Source: Rhodopirellula sp. | GTDB taxonomy: Bacteria; Planctomycetota; Planctomycetia; Pirellulales; Pirellulaceae | Assembly (NCBI GenBank): GCA_002712845.1 | Contig: PAUV01000060.1 | Location: 26,416-31,972 of the forward strand | Direction: 5' to 3' | DNA: 5,557 nucleotides | Made by a program: the position numbers and the translations under genes | Notes under the pieces: model-generated | Told to the model about the DNA's origin: nothing | Database searches by the model: none | What the model saw: the letters and a program-made list of their open reading frames with translations, nothing else | In this document: positions 1 through 5,510 of the stretch, piece by piece | Position numbering within the stretch: position 1 is the stretch's first letter | How the letters are laid out: each line of letters opens with the position of its first letter

Positions 1-1
1 G

Positions 2-1318
2 AAGCGTTCACCAAAACAGCTGCGAAAATTATTAGCTGACATTGATTACAACTTACGTGTGCTTATGAGTGGGCAATCTCCCATCTCGGATCCCAAACAA
101 GCACGCTCAAAAATGCTTGAGTACATCAATTTGAAGCTTGAGGCATCCCGCCGATTAGCAACCCATGAAGACGCGTTACCAAAAGAAAAGTCAGAGGGTG
201 CACGCGGGGAAATTCAGGCGATGTCACATCTTGCATCCATGGGTAATGTTGGCGCTGCCACAGAATTAGAAAAAATCGCGAAAGAAAACCTCTCCTCTGA
301 CGATCCCGGACTTGCCTCTGACAGTCGATTGATCCTGATTGGATTCGCTCTGGAAGATCTCAAGAATGGAAAGAAAGAAGCGGCCCAAAACATCGTCAAC
401 TATTTTGAGCAAATCAAAACTACCAAGGCGACGCCCGATGTCCCAACTTTGATGATCATGGGAATGGCTCGCGAGGACTTAGCAAGTGGGGGTTACGATA
501 AACAGGCGCAGTTGGTGCGAGGGATGATTCTCGATTTCTACGCTGATTCGCCTGATCCTGCCATTGCAGAGATGGCTGCAAATGCAGCAGGCAACGTCAC
601 ATTTGAAGCAATCGAAAAACAACGCGTAGCATTAACCAGCGGTGCCCCCGAGGCAGCAGCCCAGGTCACGGTCGAACAATGGTCAAAATCGGTCGAAACT
701 CTTATCGCAGAATCACCCGATTTACAAACCACGCAATATCTTGCTGCCGCTGCTCTGGAATTTGAGGGTTTGAAACGCGAAGATCTTGTGAAGGCCACTT
801 ACGATGCGTTGGGTGATGCATTCACAGATCCGTCCTCTGCAATCAACAAAGAGCTCAGCCTGGCTCAAGATGCGCGGCAGACAAGAAGAGATGTTATCGG
901 AAAAGATTTCGATTGGGATCTGCCCACAACGGATGGCAAGAAAGTGCCGATCTCAGATTTCAGCGGTAAAGTGGTACTAATGCCATTTTGGGCAGAAGCG
1001 TTTCCCTCATCCTTAAGCATTGTCCCACAGCTGAAAGCGATCTGTGCCAAACACCCCGACCAAGTTGTCATTGTGGGTGTAAACCTTGATCCAGAGGGCG
1101 CTGATGTGCAGCCTTTTATCAACAAGAGCCAACTGGGCTTTATCAGTCTTCGTTCAGAATCCTCGCCGACCAAAGAAATATCAAATCAGATTGCCCACGA
1201 CTTTGGAATGGTTTCTCTTCCCTTCGTTGCAATACTGGACAAGAAAGGCATGGTTCAAGATCTAAACTTCACAGGCCAGAATCTTGAGAAACAAGTGACT
1301 AATTTGTTAAGTCAGTAA
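2..1318 (+). CDS. Thioredoxin-fold (TlpA/redoxin-like) protein lacking CxxC, 5' partial
   Basis: The reading frame is open to the left edge: 19 sense codons precede the first possible start (GTG at 59) and read as ordinary protein, so the true start lies outside the window. About 280 visible residues are helical, with many Ala, Glu and Leu and no recognised motif. From about nt 893 comes a thioredoxin-like domain: an 'IGKDFDW.LPTTDGKKVPISDFSGKVVL' type entry typical of AhpC/TSA-TlpA proteins, then 'MPFWAEAFPSS' where active members have FWA.WC..C, and a retained 'SLPF' cis-proline loop near nt 1217-1225. Both catalytic cysteines are missing; the only Cys seen lies later, in 'KAICAKHP'. The family normally reduces or exchanges disulfides outside the cytoplasm. 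This copy probably acts as a binding or scaffold domain, or is inactive. Any signal peptide would be upstream of the window. The fold call is firm and the role unknown. Confidence 0.85.
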   Translation, partial: KRSPKQLRKLLADIDYNLRVLMSGQSPISDPKQARSKMLEYINLKLEASRRLATHEDALPKEKSEGARGEIQAMSHLASMGNVGAATELEKIAKENLSSDDPGLASDSRLILIGFALEDLKNGKKEAAQNIVNYFEQIKTTKATPDVPTLMIMGMAREDLASGGYDKQAQLVRGMILDFYADSPDPAIAEMAANAAGNVTFEAIEKQRVALTSGAPEAAAQVTVEQWSKSVETLIAESPDLQTTQYLAAAALEFEGLKREDLVKATYDALGDAFTDPSSAINKELSLAQDARQTRRDVIGKDFDWDLPTTDGKKVPISDFSGKVVLMPFWAEAFPSSLSIVPQLKAICAKHPDQVVIVGVNLDPEGADVQPFINKSQLGFISLRSESSPTKEISNQIAHDFGMVSLPFVAILDKKGMVQDLNFTGQNLEKQVTNLLSQ

Positions 1319-1328
1319 ATCTCGTTTT

Positions 1329-1359
1329 TTGTCATTCATTCCTCAGGTCGAACTATAAT
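1329..1359 (+). promoter_or_regulatory. Candidate sigma70-type promoter of the small gene at 1396
   Basis: TTGTCA at 1329-1334 (5 of 6 to the -35 consensus) and a perfect TATAAT at 1354-1359 are separated by 19 bp, slightly longer than the usual 17. Transcription would start near 1366, giving a leader of about 30 nt before the ATG at 1396. This lies in the 77-bp gap after the preceding gene, so the small gene can be transcribed independently. Assigned by pattern only. Confidence 0.5.
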
Positions 1360-1395
1360 ACGACCACACTCTTTCCCCCATTTTCGGTATCAAAT

Positions 1396-1632
1396 ATGAA
1401 AACGCAATTCATTGAATTGACAGGCAAAACACTGCTCGATGTGGTCAATGAAGGGGAGATCGATTTCAAGCAACTGCATGATGCCGGTGTCGTGGGCGAC
1501 TCTATTCTGCGAATCAACCCACATGGCGAGATCGAGCTGCGATGCAAAACCAAATGGATGCTTGTCGGCGGCTTGATCGGTAGTTTCGAAGATCGTCTGA
1601 CGGAGTTAACCGGCCTCGACTGGGCTGAGTGA
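1396..1632 (+). CDS. Small conserved-type hypothetical protein, 78 aa
   Basis: A compact ORF of 78 codons starting with ATG and preceded by a good promoter-like sequence. No Shine-Dalgarno is evident. The protein is soluble, with no signal peptide, no membrane segment and a single Cys. It has an N-terminal part 'IELTGKTLLDVVNEGEID', a central 'GDSILRINPHGEIELR' that looks like a beta-hairpin, and a C-terminal 'GGLIGSFEDRLTELTGLDW'. The pattern of hydrophobic and acidic residues is that of a folded domain rather than a chance ORF. The overall look resembles small conserved hypotheticals of planctomycetes, but this is from memory and no family name can be given. It ends 22 bp before the 3' end of the convergent mfnB-like gene. 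Function unknown; a real gene is likely. Confidence 0.75.
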   Translation: MKTQFIELTGKTLLDVVNEGEIDFKQLHDAGVVGDSILRINPHGEIELRCKTKWMLVGGLIGSFEDRLTELTGLDWAE

Positions 1633-1633
1633 C

Positions 1634-1672
1634 CAACGGCGTCGAGTCATTGAACTACACGACTAACCGTTG
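1634..1672. terminator. Weak hairpin across convergent gene ends
   Basis: CAACGG (1634-1639) pairs with CCGTTG (1667-1672), and inside it GTCG (1641-1644) pairs with CGAC (1660-1663) around a 15-nt loop. It lies just after the stop of the small plus-strand gene and overlaps the last codons of the minus-strand gene. There is no T tract on either side, so it is at most a weak or factor-assisted terminator, and it may be chance. Confidence 0.25.
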
Positions 1673-2437
1673 ACACCACGCCTGTACCAATTCATGGGAA
1701 ATTCTAGTCGTCCGCGTACCGGAGCAGACATCTCCCCTGACTCCGAAGCAATCAGGCATCCAACCGAGTGCCTCCAACTCATCGACGACTGGTCTACAGA
1801 TTGAGCCTGCAAGCGTCCACCATAGTCCTTGCTGGCGAGCGACTCGATGGAGCTTGTTGAGAGTTGGGTAGCCCAAATGATCGACTGTCGATCGCCCATC
1901 TTTTTGATAAGTGTCAATCAAACAACGCTTGAAGCGGTGTTCGCTCGCCAACCGGAAGATGACGTCCGGCGCGAGGCAGTTGGCCGACTCCCAATCGGCA
2001 TAAGCAACCGCTACCAGTTCAGTAGAATCACGAAGTGCAAGACGTATTTCATCCCATAAAGCGATGAGGCTCGCTTCCGTCTCGCAGTCGCTGGGCCCGA
2101 CTTTAGCAAAGGCAAAGCTTTCAGGCAGGCTCGCGGCAACCTTTCGGGCCTCATCCTGCTCACCAAGTGCTGCTGATAGCAATCCTTCGGCTTGTTCACT
2201 GGAATCTTGCCAAAGTTCGTCTGCAAACTGCCACAAACTCGCATCAGCAGGGGCCAAGGGGCCTCGCCGAGGCTCCTTCAGGTCGATGATCCTGACCGCT
2301 GATTTCCTCACTTCGAGCAACTCACCTCGGTCCCGAACGCTCACAAGAAGGTTAGCCAAACCTCCAGAGATGATCTTTTCGCTTGGCAAACCGGACCTGT
2401 TTGACACGTAAATTTCGGGATTTGACGACGAAGGCAT
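1655..2437 (-). CDS. mfnB: (5-formylfuran-3-yl)methyl phosphate synthase (MfnB/DUF556 family)
   Basis: 260 aa. MfnB is a cytosolic TIM-barrel enzyme that joins two glyceraldehyde-3-phosphate molecules into the furan phosphate precursor of methanofuran-type C1 carriers (EC 4.2.3.153). Visible family signatures are 'LLVSVRD' (30-36), 'IIDLKEPRRGPL' (50-61), 'FAKVG' (110-114), 'LIDTYQKDGRS' (173-183), 'LAGSI' (209-213) and 'GVRGDVCSG' (232-240). As recalled, the Methanocaldococcus enzyme uses D25, K27, K85, D151 and K155; the likely matches here are D52, K54, K112, D175 and K179, and the K-to-K (58) and D-to-K (4) spacings agree. The chain is longer than archaeal MfnB (about 235 aa) because of an N-terminal extension of roughly 27 residues; the upstream in-frame TAA and the lack of another ATG favour the start at 2437. 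The gene stands alone here, divergent from the RNase D-like gene, with no other C1-cofactor gene in view. The family call is strong; the exact product in bacteria is inferred. Confidence 0.87.
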   Translation of the reverse strand: MPSSSNPEIYVSNRSGLPSEKIISGGLANLLVSVRDRGELLEVRKSAVRIIDLKEPRRGPLAPADASLWQFADELWQDSSEQAEGLLSAALGEQDEARKVAASLPESFAFAKVGPSDCETEASLIALWDEIRLALRDSTELVAVAYADWESANCLAPDVIFRLASEHRFKRCLIDTYQKDGRSTVDHLGYPTLNKLHRVARQQGLWWTLAGSICRPVVDELEALGWMPDCFGVRGDVCSGTRTTRISHELVQAWCQRLVV

Positions 2438-2466
2438 ATCAAAAACATCGGTTTGAAACAGGAATT

Positions 2467-2491
2467 AATCGCCCGATCCGGATAGGCGATT
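2467..2491. promoter_or_regulatory. 25-bp dyad in the divergent intergenic region (operator candidate)
   Basis: Perfect 7-bp arms AATCGCC (2467-2473) and GGCGATT (2485-2491) enclose the 8-bp palindrome ATCCGGAT (2476-2483), and the two centres differ by only half a base. It sits in the 103-bp gap between the divergent mfnB-like and RNase D-like genes, 30 bp from the first and 49 bp from the second. A nested, almost concentric dyad at this place fits a binding site for a dimeric regulator, or a short mRNA hairpin. No convincing -10/-35 pair could be placed beside it. Confidence 0.4.
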
Positions 2492-2540
2492 GGCAGAATC
2501 GAGGTTATTCTCCTAAGACGAAACGCCCCGAAACTCCATC

Positions 2541-3734
2541 GTGCCATCAAGCCTAACGTTGCAATACGATTCCATAAACACGGCCGAAGAGCTGGAGCAA
2601 TTTTGTTCAGAGATTGCCGGCTGCAAACAAATCGGCTTCGATACTGAGTTCGTCTCAGAAGACACCTATCGTCCCCAGCTCTGCTTAATTCAGGTTGCTG
2701 CGGATGGGCGATTGGCAATCATCGATCCGGAATATGTTAAAGATACACCCCCTTTTTGGAACCTGCTGACCGAGCCAGGGCGTATCGTAATCGCGCATGC
2801 AGCCCGGGAAGAGTGTCGTTTTTGCTACCGTTTCACCGGCAAGCCCATCGCCGGTCTGTTCGACACGCAACTGGCCGCCGGATTTGTTGGGATGGAATAT
2901 CCTGCGTCCCTGGGCAACCTCGTTCAACGATTGGTCAACAAAACCCTGCCCAAAGGTGAAACACGCACAAACTGGGGTCGTCGACCTCTCAGCAAAGACC
3001 AGATCACCTATGCATTGAACGACGTCGTCGATCTTTCAGAAATGCACGACAAACTGTCTGGCATGGTTTTGGATCTTGAGCGTGAATCCTGGCTGGAAGA
3101 GGAAACAGCTGTATTTCAACAAAAGGTCATGGATGCCGAGAAACGCGAAAATTGGCGGCGAGTCAGTGGCTCCTCTGGACTCAATGCAAGACAACTTGAA
3201 ACAGTGCGTCAACTCTGGCTATGGCGTGAGAATCGTGCAAAGACCATTGATCGATTACCTCGGCGTGTTCTTCGTGACGACTTGATTGTGGAATTGGCGA
3301 AACGTGGATCAACTGACCAAAACAAAATCAAGAACATTCGCGGCATGGAACGACGCGGCTTCAACGACCACTATGGCGATATCGCAGCCGCAATACAGAC
3401 GGCGTTGGACACGCCCGACGATGACTTGCCGCGACGCCCACGAGGCTCGCGAAGGGTTGTATCGCCCATGCTGAGTCAGTTCCTCTCCACCTCAATCGCC
3501 TGCATCAGCCGACAGCAGAAACTTGCTCCACCCATCGTGGGCAATGCTGACGACGTCCGCGAACTCATGGGCTATGAACTTGACCGCCGCAAGGGTGATC
3601 CCACGCCTGCATTGCTCAAAGGATGGCGCGGCGATATTGTCGGCAAGACCTTCCGACGCTTATTGGCTGGCGACTTGGCGATTCGAGTCGCCAACGTCAA
3701 GGAAACACAACCGCTCGAATTCATCGAGCCCTAA
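2541..3734 (+). CDS. rnd: Ribonuclease D-like 3'-5' exonuclease with HRDC region
   Basis: 397 aa (E. coli RNase D is 375). RNase D trims RNA 3' ends, notably tRNA precursors, in the cytoplasm. The DEDDy exonuclease domain covers about residues 8-180: motif I 'IGFDTEF' (D34, E36), followed by 'YRPQLCLIQ'; motif II 'IAHAAREE' (85-91) and 'FDTQLAA'; 'TRTNWGRRPLS' (141-151); and motif III 'YALND' (Y157, D161). The HRDC-type helical domain spans about 212-290 ('LNARQLETVRQLWLWRENRAK', 'RVLRDDLIVELAKR'). A second helical C-terminal part has 'LLKGWRGDIVGKTFRRLLAGDLAIRV'. In motif II the usual Asp appears as E91, an acidic change that could still hold metal. Start: GTG at 2541 is the first plausible start after an in-frame TAA at 2514-2516; no Shine-Dalgarno is seen. 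The gene is divergent from the mfnB-like gene and convergent with the oxidoreductase. Family call strong; substrate inferred. Confidence 0.9.
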   Translation: MPSSLTLQYDSINTAEELEQFCSEIAGCKQIGFDTEFVSEDTYRPQLCLIQVAADGRLAIIDPEYVKDTPPFWNLLTEPGRIVIAHAAREECRFCYRFTGKPIAGLFDTQLAAGFVGMEYPASLGNLVQRLVNKTLPKGETRTNWGRRPLSKDQITYALNDVVDLSEMHDKLSGMVLDLERESWLEEETAVFQQKVMDAEKRENWRRVSGSSGLNARQLETVRQLWLWRENRAKTIDRLPRRVLRDDLIVELAKRGSTDQNKIKNIRGMERRGFNDHYGDIAAAIQTALDTPDDDLPRRPRGSRRVVSPMLSQFLSTSIACISRQQKLAPPIVGNADDVRELMGYELDRRKGDPTPALLKGWRGDIVGKTFRRLLAGDLAIRVANVKETQPLEFIEP

Positions 3735-3834
3735 TCTTCGCAGTGCGGTTGCGCTCTGCCACTATCGGCCGCAAAGGCACAAATTGGTCGACCAAACGCA
3801 AATGCCACGAATGCCAGTTCGCGTTGCTCAACAA

Positions 3835-3918
3835 AAAGCTCAAACTCTGGGCATGTGAGTTCAGACACTGGACATCTGAGTTCAGACACTGGACATCTGA
3901 GTTCAGACACTGGGGATC
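3835..3918. repeat. 21-bp tandem repeat, about four units
   Basis: Plus-strand unit TGAGTTCAGACACTGGACATC. Copies at 3856-3876 and 3877-3897 are identical, 3898-3918 differs at two bases (GG for AC near the end), and 3835-3855 is a decayed copy (about 14 of 21 bases). Adjacent units create TCAGA-N9-TCTGA inverted repeats at 3861-3879 and 3882-3900. The array fills the end of the 168-bp gap between the convergent RNase D-like and oxidoreductase genes, and its last unit overlaps the final codons and the stop (3903-3905) of the oxidoreductase. The length is a multiple of three and close to two DNA helical turns. The rest of the gap (3735-3834) shows no gene. Confidence 0.9.
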
Positions 3919-5111
3919 TCATACCCTTCACGAGGTTCACGAGCGAATAGCCCTTGTGCCTGATCGTCTCCAACAATTTGCTCGGTCTCTGGGTTCCAAC
4001 GGATTTTTCGTCCCACCCGCGCGGCAATTGCCGCCAAGTGACAAGTATTCATTGCCTGAACGTGAGTATAGACATCCGAAACGGGCAAGCCACCCTCACT
4101 GATGCATCTGTAAAAGTTGTTCTTGTGTCCCTCTGCGGGCTTCTGCTTATAAAGCCGCTGTAAATCAGAGTCGTCGAATTCATTCGCATCCCATTTTTCT
4201 TCGATCGGCTTGCCTGTAATTTTGCCACGATTCACGAACAAACGCCCTTTGTCTCCCTCAAACAAGATGCCGTTTTCTCCTCGGCTGGTGACATTCATCT
4301 CAATCCCACTCGGAAACCGGCAAATCACGACGTAGTCATTCGCACTGTTGTACGCGTTATCCACCGTGGGAAATTCGTCTTTGAAGGGAACTGGGTGGTT
4401 GGCGTCAGTACCATCAATGGTTGTTGGTCCCATTCCCTCAGCATCAGCGCCGATCGCCCACGTCGCAATATCGACATGATGGGCTCCCCAATCAGTGAAT
4501 TTGCCACCTGAGTATTCATACCACCAACGAAACTGACCGTGACAGCGTTGCTTGACGTAATCCACCATGGGCGCCTGCCCCAACCATGCATCCCAGTCCA
4601 ACCCGACTGGTGGATCTGTTTTCTGAAAAGGGCCTCCCACACTTCCCCCGTTGATACCAACAGTGATCTTGCGAATATTTCCAAGTAGCCCCTTCTTTAC
4701 CAAATTCACAGCACGCAAAAACCGACCACGGTCACTTCGCTGCTGAGTGCCAATGAAGAACACCTGATCCGGGTGTTTTCGACAGGCATTCCGTATCAGT
4801 TGATTCTCTTCCAATGTGAGCGTGAGGGGTTTTTGGCAGAACACATGCTTACCAGCCAGCAATGCCTCTATCGCAATTTTGACATGCCAATGATCTGGTG
4901 TTGCGATGCTTACAACATCAATGTCGTTACGATCAAGTAACTTGCGATAATCAGTGTATAAGTCAGCCTTCCCCTTGCCGATACGCCCGTCTGCATTGGC
5001 TCGCTCCGCATGTCGTTGATCCACATCAGCAATGGCAACAACATCACCAAACCCGGCGTGTTGGCGACAATCACCATTGCCCATGCCACCAAGTCCAATG
5101 CCTCCGACCAT
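3903..5111 (-). CDS. Gfo/Idh/MocA family NAD(P)-dependent oxidoreductase (enzyme body)
   Basis: 402 aa from the ATG at 5111. Residues 3-11 'GGIGLGGMG' form the Rossmann nucleotide-binding loop, and D29 ends the second strand in 'VAIADVD', favouring NAD. 'ATPDHWH' (70-76) and 'GKHVFCQKPLT' (87-97) are the family's conserved loops; K94 is the usual active-site Lys, in the CQKP variant common in planctomycetes rather than EKP. 'GGKFTDWGAHHVDIATW' (202-218) carries the D/H substrate-binding motif of the C-terminal alpha/beta domain. These enzymes oxidise or reduce sugars and related polyols; the substrate here is unknown. The frame stays open to a possible ATG at 5279, but those 56 extra residues (rich in Pro, Arg and Gln) look like non-coding translation, because a proper Tat leader lies over the same DNA in another frame. 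I therefore start at 5111, which removes the signal and predicts a cytosolic protein, or the locus is a frameshifted pseudogene. The stop codon lies within a 21-bp repeat. Confidence 0.88.
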   Translation of the reverse strand: MVGGIGLGGMGNGDCRQHAGFGDVVAIADVDQRHAERANADGRIGKGKADLYTDYRKLLDRNDIDVVSIATPDHWHVKIAIEALLAGKHVFCQKPLTLTLEENQLIRNACRKHPDQVFFIGTQQRSDRGRFLRAVNLVKKGLLGNIRKITVGINGGSVGGPFQKTDPPVGLDWDAWLGQAPMVDYVKQRCHGQFRWWYEYSGGKFTDWGAHHVDIATWAIGADAEGMGPTTIDGTDANHPVPFKDEFPTVDNAYNSANDYVVICRFPSGIEMNVTSRGENGILFEGDKGRLFVNRGKITGKPIEEKWDANEFDDSDLQRLYKQKPAEGHKNNFYRCISEGGLPVSDVYTHVQAMNTCHLAAIAARVGRKIRWNPETEQIVGDDQAQGLFAREPREGYEIPSV

Positions 5112-5238
5112 TCTTGGCCGTGTTCGCAAACACTTTTTAAGACCATGGAAAATAAGCGTTGGTCGCTGTCGCGGAAGTTGCTGCAACCGTTGTCGCGAGA
5201 AATGAGCGGCGGGTCTGATCACGCGGAGATGCTGACAT
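5101..5238 (-). pseudogene. Detached Tat signal peptide of the Gfo/Idh/MocA gene
   Basis: An ATG at 5238 opens a 33-codon frame 'MSASPRDQTRRSFLATTVAA' followed by TSATATNAYFPWS and then TAA (5137-5139). TRRSFLA is a near-perfect twin-arginine motif, followed by an Ala/Thr-rich hydrophobic stretch and Ala-rich cleavage-type residues (ATA or TNA). Past the stop the same frame still reads sensibly as KVFANTAKNGR down to about 5104, a typical linker before the oxidoreductase domain, whose frame (VGGIGLGGMG) starts one base out of step. The ancestral protein was therefore probably Tat-exported. Two lesions, a nonsense codon and a frameshift near 5101-5113, now separate leader and enzyme. A sequencing error at the short A5 run (5134-5138 on the plus strand as T5) or nearby cannot be excluded. 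Confidence 0.8.
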
Positions 5239-5281
5239 GGCGTTGGCTCATTGGAAGGGTAAGTGGAGGTGGGCAGCACTT

Positions 5282-5313
5282 GAGAGGCAATTGGAAAAGT
5301 TGCTTAGCCTCTC
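5282..5313. promoter_or_regulatory. Inverted repeat in the oxidoreductase leader
   Basis: Perfect 7-bp arms GAGAGGC (5282-5288) and GCCTCTC (5307-5313) enclose 18 nt in which CAATT (5288-5292) could alternatively pair with AGTTG (5298-5302). It lies between the candidate -10 box (5331-5336) and the Tat-leader ATG at 5238, so in a minus-strand transcript it would be a 5' UTR hairpin. It could equally be an operator overlapping the start of transcription. No known riboswitch was recognised. Confidence 0.35.
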
Positions 5314-5330
5314 CCCACGCACAGTCCAGC

Positions 5331-5336
5331 ATTATA
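5331..5336 (-). promoter_or_regulatory. Candidate -10 box for the oxidoreductase gene
   Basis: A perfect TATAAT on the minus strand. No good -35 hexamer is found at 16-18 bp; the nearest candidate, TTGCAG, is 20 bp upstream and weak. If used, transcription begins near 5324, leaving a leader of about 86 nt before the Tat-leader ATG at 5238. Confidence 0.4.
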
Positions 5337-5415
5337 GACAGCTTCCGCGGATGAGACTGCAACAGTAAACCGGCGTGGGATTTATCTGAATAATCGACGA
5401 AACAGCACCTCAAAC

Positions 5416-5458
5416 GAAAAACAGTCGATTCGACCCAATGAGGCCGAACCGACTGTTT
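5416..5458 (-). terminator. Rho-independent terminator for minus-strand transcription
   Basis: Perfect 9-bp arms AAACAGTCG (5419-5427) and CGACTGTTT (5450-5458) continue inward, past single mismatches, with TTCG/CGAA (5429-5432/5445-5448) and CC/GG, closing a 6-nt loop: about 15 pairs in all. On the minus strand the stem is followed by TTTTTC, the classic U tract. On the plus strand only TTTGAA follows, so termination there would be weaker. It implies a minus-strand gene ending just to the right and insulates the oxidoreductase promoter from it. Confidence 0.75.
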
Positions 5459-5510
5459 GAATGCTGCCTCCGTTTAACACGCGAGCAAAGCGTCAAACCT
5501 GCGAGCTGAT

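Noticed and set aside
2064..2411. 115-codon plus-strand ORF opposite the mfnB-like gene
   Set aside because: Low-complexity Ser/Ala/Arg composition typical of antisense shadow frames. The opposite strand carries clear family motifs across the same DNA.
2490..2518. TTGGCA (2490-2495) as the -35 of a promoter for the RNase D-like gene
   Set aside because: No acceptable -10 hexamer lies 15-19 bp downstream; TATTCT at 2506-2511 is only 10 bp away.
3835..3918. Tandem repeat as a CRISPR array
   Set aside because: The units are directly adjacent, with no unique spacers, and they drift gradually, as a slippage repeat does.
3623..4102. Plus-strand ORF with an EFRHWTS heptad repeated about three times
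   Set aside because: It begins inside the RNase D-like gene, runs through the tandem repeat and continues antisense to the oxidoreductase. The heptad is only the 21-bp DNA repeat translated, and no start site or domain supports it.
4910..5146. Minus-strand ORF beginning MVLKSVCEHGQEW
   Set aside because: It overlaps the conserved Rossmann start of the oxidoreductase in a different frame and shows no domain. It is the third frame over the frameshifted region and matches neither the Tat leader nor the enzyme.
5112..5279. 56-residue N-terminal extension of the oxidoreductase from the ATG at 5279
   Set aside because: Its composition is Pro/Arg/Gln-rich with no signal-peptide character, while the same DNA in another frame encodes an excellent Tat leader. 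Kept only as the evidence for a frameshift.
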